A stretch of DNA of 8,088 nucleotides from Jatrophihabitans sp. (GTDB lineage Bacteria; Actinomycetota; Actinomycetes; Mycobacteriales; Jatrophihabitantaceae), in contig JAOPVG010000123.1 of assembly GCA_025966255.1 (NCBI GenBank), positions 1 to 8,088 on the forward strand, in the 5' to 3' direction. The position numbers and the translations under genes are program-made. The notes under the pieces are model-generated. The model ran no database searches. It saw nothing but the letters and a program-made list of their open reading frames with translations, and was not told the DNA's origin. This document shows, in pieces, positions 5,493-8,088 of this stretch (its first letter is position 1; each line of letters opens with the position of its first letter).

Positions 5493-5879
5493 ATGTGGCG
5501 GACGAGTGAGCGCTTTGCCTGCGCTCCCACCTCTCCCGCCGAGGCGCGCCGGTTCTGCGCACGACACCTGGCTGAAGTGCTGGGCAACCGGGCCGGCGCC
5601 CAAGGCATGATCGCCGACGCCGAGTTGATCGTCAGCGAACTGCTCACCAACGCCGTGAATGCCCAGGCCCAGCTCACCGAACTGACACTCACCGCCCACG
5701 AGGGCTACGTTCGCATCGAGGTCCACGATGACGCCGGGGGCAAACCCGAGCTTCAGCAACCCGGAATCGACGACGAGCACGGTCGCGGCCTGATGATCGT
5801 CTCGGCGCTGTCCTCGGACTGGGGCGTCGAGGCGTCCACTGTCGGCAAGCGGGTGTGGGTCGAACTGTCGCTGCCCTGA
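5493..5879 (+). CDS. RsbW-type anti-sigma serine kinase / ATP-binding protein (HATPase_c_2)
   Basis: A 128-residue GHKL-fold ATP-binding protein of the RsbW/SpoIIAB type that is abundant in actinobacteria. Landmarks: the N-box SELLTNAVNA (48-57) with Glu49 and Asn53; a G1-like VHDDAGG (77-83); the G2 box HGRGLMIV (96-103); and the C-terminal WG...GKRVWVEL (110-125) typical of the actinobacterial group. Such proteins bind a sigma factor or another partner and phosphorylate a STAS antagonist; the divergent STAS gene is the obvious candidate. ATG 5493 has GAGGG four bases upstream; GTG 5490 is an in-frame alternative. No sigma-factor gene follows, unlike the classic rsbV-rsbW-sigB order, so the downstream target is unknown. 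Confidence 0.9.
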   Translation: MWRTSERFACAPTSPAEARRFCARHLAEVLGNRAGAQGMIADAELIVSELLTNAVNAQAQLTELTLTAHEGYVRIEVHDDAGGKPELQQPGIDDEHGRGLMIVSALSSDWGVEASTVGKRVWVELSLP

Positions 5880-5906
5880 GCCCCCGAGCGCGGACCACTC
5901 GAAAGT

Positions 5907-5931
5907 TAGAGAGCGAACGGTTCGACGTCTA
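5907..5931. promoter_or_regulatory. 25-bp dyad upstream of the MarR-family gene, candidate autoregulatory operator
   Basis: TAGA-gag-CGAAC-G-GTTCG-acg-TCTA is centred on base 5919, with 9 of 12 symmetric pairs matching: the inner five and the outer four are perfect. It lies just upstream of the -10 box at 5941-5946 and covers the expected -35 position. MarR proteins typically bind a dyad over their own promoter, so autorepression is a reasonable inference. A second partial repeat, AACGG (5916-5920) with CCGTT (5933-5937), overlaps it. Confidence 0.5.
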
Positions 5932-5940
5932 CCCGTTTGG

Positions 5941-5946
5941 TAGGCT
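5941..5946 (+). promoter_or_regulatory. Leaderless -10 box of the MarR-family gene
   Basis: TAGGCT fits TAnnnT and ends 6 bases before ATG 5953, so the message would start at or near the AUG. There is no good Shine-Dalgarno sequence and no good TTGACA-like -35; an activator or the overlapping dyad region could compensate. Confidence 0.45.
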
Positions 5947-5952
5947 GCGGGT

Positions 5953-6408
5953 ATGTCCATGGATCAGCGGCCGACTGGGTTGCCGATCGGCATGCAACTC
6001 GACCAGGTCGCCCGCGCGGCGAGCCGGGCGTTCGACGACGCACTCGCGGCCGAGGGCGGGTCGCGTCCGGTCTGGCTGATCATGATTTCGCTGAAGCGCA
6101 ATCCGCACGCCAATCAGCGCGAGATTGCCGGCAATCTCGGTCTGCAGGGCGCCACGGTCACGCATCACCTCAACGCCATGGAGGCCGACGGCCTCCTCAC
6201 CCGGGAACGCGACACCGCCAACCGGCGCGCGCATGTCATCACGCTCACCGACGAAGGCAACGCCGTCTTCCATCGGCTGGCGAAGGCGGCCATGGCCTTT
6301 GACACGAAGCTGCGCGCCGGGATCTCGGCCGACGAGATCGCCACTCTCGCCGACTTGCTCACCCGGCTCGGTACCAACGTCGCCCGCGACCAGTCTGTCG
6401 AGACCTGA
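5953..6408 (+). CDS. MarR-family transcriptional regulator
   Basis: A 151-residue winged-helix regulator of normal MarR length. Residues 14-48 form the N-terminal dimerisation helices. The DNA-binding part runs from NQREIAGNLGLQGATVTHHL (54-73, helix-turn-helix) through NAMEADGLLTRERDTANRRA (74-93, wing) to HVITLTDEG (94-102), the classic MarR block ending in L-T-x-E-G. C-terminal helices complete the dimer interface. No Cys is present, so thiol-based redox sensing of the OhrR type is unlikely. ATG 5953 fits the leaderless -10 at 5941; ATG 5959 is also possible. The gene converges with the FetB gene, with only 3 bases between the stop codons. Its ligand is unknown; the dyad at 5907-5931 suggests self-control. 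Confidence 0.92.
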   Translation: MSMDQRPTGLPIGMQLDQVARAASRAFDDALAAEGGSRPVWLIMISLKRNPHANQREIAGNLGLQGATVTHHLNAMEADGLLTRERDTANRRAHVITLTDEGNAVFHRLAKAAMAFDTKLRAGISADEIATLADLLTRLGTNVARDQSVET

Positions 6409-6411
6409 CGG

Positions 6412-7164
6412 TCAGCCCACGACGCCCTCAGCCGCCGGCAGCGTCTCCGGCGCACCGATCAGCCAGATCAGCACGACCGCGGTGATCGCCTCGGCGCACA
6501 GCAGGGCCACCAGTACGGCCAACTGAAAGCGAGCCGCGCCGATCGCTCCCGCACCACCGATCAGTGCGCCGACGAACGCGCCCGGCAAGGTGACGATGCC
6601 GACCGTACGAGTCTGGTCGAGGGCCGGCACGAGTGCGTCGAACACCGAGGCGCGGGCAAGATCGCGCACTGCTTCGCGCGGCGTGGCGCCGATCGCCAGC
6701 CACCCCTCGACCTCCTCGCGCCGGCGCTGCAGAGAATCGGCGAGGCGCCGCCCGGTCAACGTCGCTGCGGTCATCGAGCCGCCGATCACGATGCCGGAGA
6801 CCGCGACGAGGGTGCGCAGGTCGCGCTGCAGCATCGGCAGCCCGACGACGATCCCGATGGCGGTGGCCGAGCCGGCCGCGCACGCGATGACCACGGCGCG
6901 GTAGGCCGACTGATGGCTCTTGATCCGCCGGCCCGCCGTCCAGGTAGCGACGAGGAACATCAGCGCCACGACGCCGATCACTGCGAGCGGAGCGGCGAAC
7001 ACACCGCGCAGTGCCGCGGCAACGATCGCCAATTGGACGGCGGCGCGTAGGGAAGCGGTGACGACGGCTCGCCGCTGCATCACTCCCGCGACCGTGAGCG
7101 CCGTACACGCGAGCGTGATGAGCAGGATCAATCCGCCGGCCAGGCGCAGATCTGCGGCGCTCAC
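6412..7164 (-). CDS. fetB: FetB-type (UPF0014) ABC transporter permease
   Basis: A 250-residue integral membrane protein of the UPF0014/FetB family; in E. coli FetB works with the ATPase FetA in iron export that protects against peroxide stress. About six to seven hydrophobic helices are visible (near 8-27, 38-54, 57-77, 88-109, 117-135, 186-206, 213-237). A cytoplasmic loop carries RREEVEGWLAIGATPREAV (148-166), and the family signature DALVPALDQTRTVGIVTLPG spans 176-195. Length matches the family. GTG 7164 is the first usable start; its ribosome site is weak. No FetA-like ATPase gene lies in the window, so the partner must be elsewhere or the permease acts alone. It is 72 bases downstream of the hemerythrin gene on the same strand. 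Metal specificity is inferred from the family only. Confidence 0.88.
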   Translation of the reverse strand: MSAADLRLAGGLILLITLACTALTVAGVMQRRAVVTASLRAAVQLAIVAAALRGVFAAPLAVIGVVALMFLVATWTAGRRIKSHQSAYRAVVIACAAGSATAIGIVVGLPMLQRDLRTLVAVSGIVIGGSMTAATLTGRRLADSLQRRREEVEGWLAIGATPREAVRDLARASVFDALVPALDQTRTVGIVTLPGAFVGALIGGAGAIGAARFQLAVLVALLCAEAITAVVLIWLIGAPETLPAAEGVVG

Positions 7165-7213
7165 TGCGCAGGGGCTTCTACTAACACTTGGACGGATACT
7201 ACGGAGCGCGTCG

Positions 7214-7230
7214 GGCCGTCCGTCACGGCC
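7214..7230 (-). terminator. GC-rich hairpin after the hemerythrin gene
   Basis: GGCCGT-ccgtc-ACGGCC forms a perfect 6-bp stem with a 5-base loop, starting 6 bases past the hemerythrin stop codon. No U-run follows on the minus strand, so it is at best a weak actinobacterial-type terminator or an attenuating/mRNA-stabilising hairpin between the two genes. Confidence 0.3.
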
Positions 7231-7236
7231 ACCGAG

Positions 7237-7737
7237 TCAGGAGATGACGGCGTCGACGGCCTTCTTCAACGCGCTGGGTTGGGCCGGCGTGTGTGGCGCC
7301 TCGGCCCGCGCTGCCTCGAGCTTGGCGCCGAGTTCCTGGAGCTGCTTGCGCCCGAGGCCCGCGCGAACCTTCGGGAACCAGTTTTGCTCTTCTTCCTCGA
7401 TGTGGTGCGTGACGCTCTCGATCAGCACCGTGGTCTTCGCGTCGAACCGCTCGGCGGAGGCCGGCATCACGAACAGCTCCATGACGAGCACGTCGGCGAC
7501 GTGGTGCTCCTCGTAGGACTCGAGGATGTCGTGCTCGAGGTCGGGCAGCAGCTTGCGGACCTCGGGGTACATCACCTCGTTCTCGATGTAGGTGTGCACC
7601 GTGAGCAGCTCGATGATCTTCGTCACGATGTCCGCCTTCTCTTTCACGGCATTGTCACCGGCAGCTTCGAACTTTCGGAACAGCTGTCGGATTTCCTTGT
7701 GATCGGCCTTCAACAGGACAATGGCGTCTGAGGACAT
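7237..7737 (-). CDS. Hemerythrin-like HHE-domain protein
   Basis: A 166-residue helical protein with an HHE cation-binding (hemerythrin) fold over about residues 4-130. Candidate diiron ligands are in the expected order: H13 (KADHKE), H48 and E52 (HTYIE), H78/H79 (EEHH), then H111/H112 with E115/E116 (HHIEEEE). Such proteins bind a non-haem diiron site and take part in oxygen, nitric oxide or peroxide handling, or in iron handling; which applies here is not visible. The C-terminal tail (about 131-166) is Ala/Glu-rich and then Pro-containing, outside the domain. There is no signal peptide, so it is cytoplasmic. ATG 7737 has a textbook ribosome site, AAGGAG, 7 bases upstream, so it may be well expressed. 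A FetB-type permease gene follows on the same strand. Confidence 0.92.
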   Translation of the reverse strand: MSSDAIVLLKADHKEIRQLFRKFEAAGDNAVKEKADIVTKIIELLTVHTYIENEVMYPEVRKLLPDLEHDILESYEEHHVADVLVMELFVMPASAERFDAKTTVLIESVTHHIEEEEQNWFPKVRAGLGRKQLQELGAKLEAARAEAPHTPAQPSALKKAVDAVIS

Positions 7738-7744
7738 GGGTGAA

Positions 7745-7750
7745 CTCCTT
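7745..7750 (-). promoter_or_regulatory. Strong ribosome binding site of the hemerythrin gene
   Basis: AAGGAG on the minus strand with a 7-base spacer to ATG 7737. It fixes the start and contrasts with the SD-less, leaderless-looking starts of several neighbours. The rest of the 164-base divergent region (7738-7901) shows no clear -10/-35 pair for this gene. Confidence 0.7.
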
Positions 7751-7887
7751 CACGGGGCGATGGCCGGGGTTTGTCGCGCTTCCGCGTAGCTACCCGCGCG
7801 GCGCGAGCACGTATCACGCCCAGCCGACGCACGTTCGGGTCCATTCTGCCAACATCGGCACCGACGGCCCCGTGGACCCAGAGCCCC

Positions 7888-7893
7888 TACACT
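7888..7893 (+). promoter_or_regulatory. Candidate -10 box of the nhaA-like gene
   Basis: TACACT fits TAnnnT and ends 8 bases before GTG 7902, which would give a leaderless or near-leaderless message. No Shine-Dalgarno sequence precedes the GTG. I see no convincing -35 at the right distance. Confidence 0.35.
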
Positions 7894-7901
7894 TCCAAAG
7901 C

Positions 7902-8088
7902 GTGTCTGACGCCTCCTCCTCTTCTACGGGCTCATTGCTTCGGGGACGGACGGCGTGGACGCGCAGCGTCGCCGCGCCGGTGCGGGCCTACCTGCGCACC
8001 GAGTCCGGCAGCTCGGGTGTCCTGCTCGCCGCGATCCTCGCCGCGCTCGTCTGGTCGAACGTCGATGCCGGTTCCTACGACACGGTCT
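7902..8088 (+). CDS. nhaA: NhaA-type Na+/H+ antiporter, N-terminal part (runs off right edge)
   Basis: The first 62 codons of a protein that matches the start of NhaA antiporters, which exchange Na+ for H+ across the membrane for pH and salt homeostasis. After a Ser-rich lead (SDASSSSTG) and a basic stretch comes VRAYLRTESGSSGVLLAAIL, the NhaA N-terminal FLRTE-x-GG-x-LLLAA pattern, then the first helix ending in LVWSNVDAGSY, equivalent to the family's LVWANSP-x-SY. GTG 7902 is chosen because TACACT lies 8 bases upstream and the frame reads cleanly into the motif. The rest, including the catalytic Asp pair, is outside the window, so function and any C-terminal fusion cannot be judged. Confidence 0.85.
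   Translation, partial: MSDASSSSTGSLLRGRTAWTRSVAAPVRAYLRTESGSSGVLLAAILAALVWSNVDAGSYDTV

Noticed and set aside
5079..5879. A 266-residue version of the kinase starting at 5079
   Set aside because: The extra N-terminus is antisense to the STAS gene and is His/Arg/Asp-rich; the RsbW-type domain starts at 5493.
5094..5960. A 288-residue version of the STAS protein starting at 5960
   Set aside because: The extra N-terminus reads antisense through the whole kinase gene; a 111-residue STAS protein from GTG 5429 fits the family and the promoter position.

Overview
The window is gene-dense, GC-rich bacterial DNA with strongly GC-biased third codon positions, frequent GTG starts and several genes whose only promoter-like signal sits directly before the start codon (leaderless mRNAs). 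This points to an actinobacterium. I cannot name the genus from the sequence alone. No rRNA, tRNA, CRISPR array or transposase is visible, and no stretch longer than about 300 bases lacks a gene.

Layout. (1) 1-350, minus: the N-terminal part of a UdgX-like uracil-DNA glycosylase runs off the left edge. Its 5' end looks disrupted by one extra base. (2) 586-1785, plus: a small hypothetical protein with a C-x5-GHEGxH motif, then a DUF2231 membrane domain fused to a Rieske [2Fe-2S] domain. (3) 1893-5879: a dispersed partner-switching signalling set. It comprises a GAF-GAF-PP2C (SpoIIE/RsbU-type) phosphatase on plus, a STAS anti-sigma-factor antagonist on minus, and a divergent RsbW-type ATP-binding kinase on plus. 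Between them, on the same strand as the STAS gene, lie a MscS-type mechanosensitive channel and a translationally coupled small membrane protein with a Ser/Thr/Pro-rich tail. (4) 5953-6408, plus: a MarR-family regulator with a strong 25-bp dyad and a leaderless -10 box just upstream. (5) 6412-7737, minus: a FetB-type (UPF0014) permease and, upstream of it, a hemerythrin-like HHE protein. (6) 7902-8088, plus: the N-terminus of an NhaA-type Na+/H+ antiporter runs off the right edge.

How the parts may work together. In partner switching, the kinase phosphorylates the STAS protein, the phosphatase removes the phosphate in response to GAF-sensed signals, and the unphosphorylated STAS protein sequesters the kinase so that a sigma factor is released. 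All three protein classes are here, but no sigma factor is. The STAS gene lies directly upstream of mscS, and NhaA is nearby, so an osmotic or ionic stress theme is plausible but inferred. The hemerythrin-FetB pair suggests a small non-haem-iron or oxidative-stress unit. The Rieske protein and the UDG look like independent neighbours.
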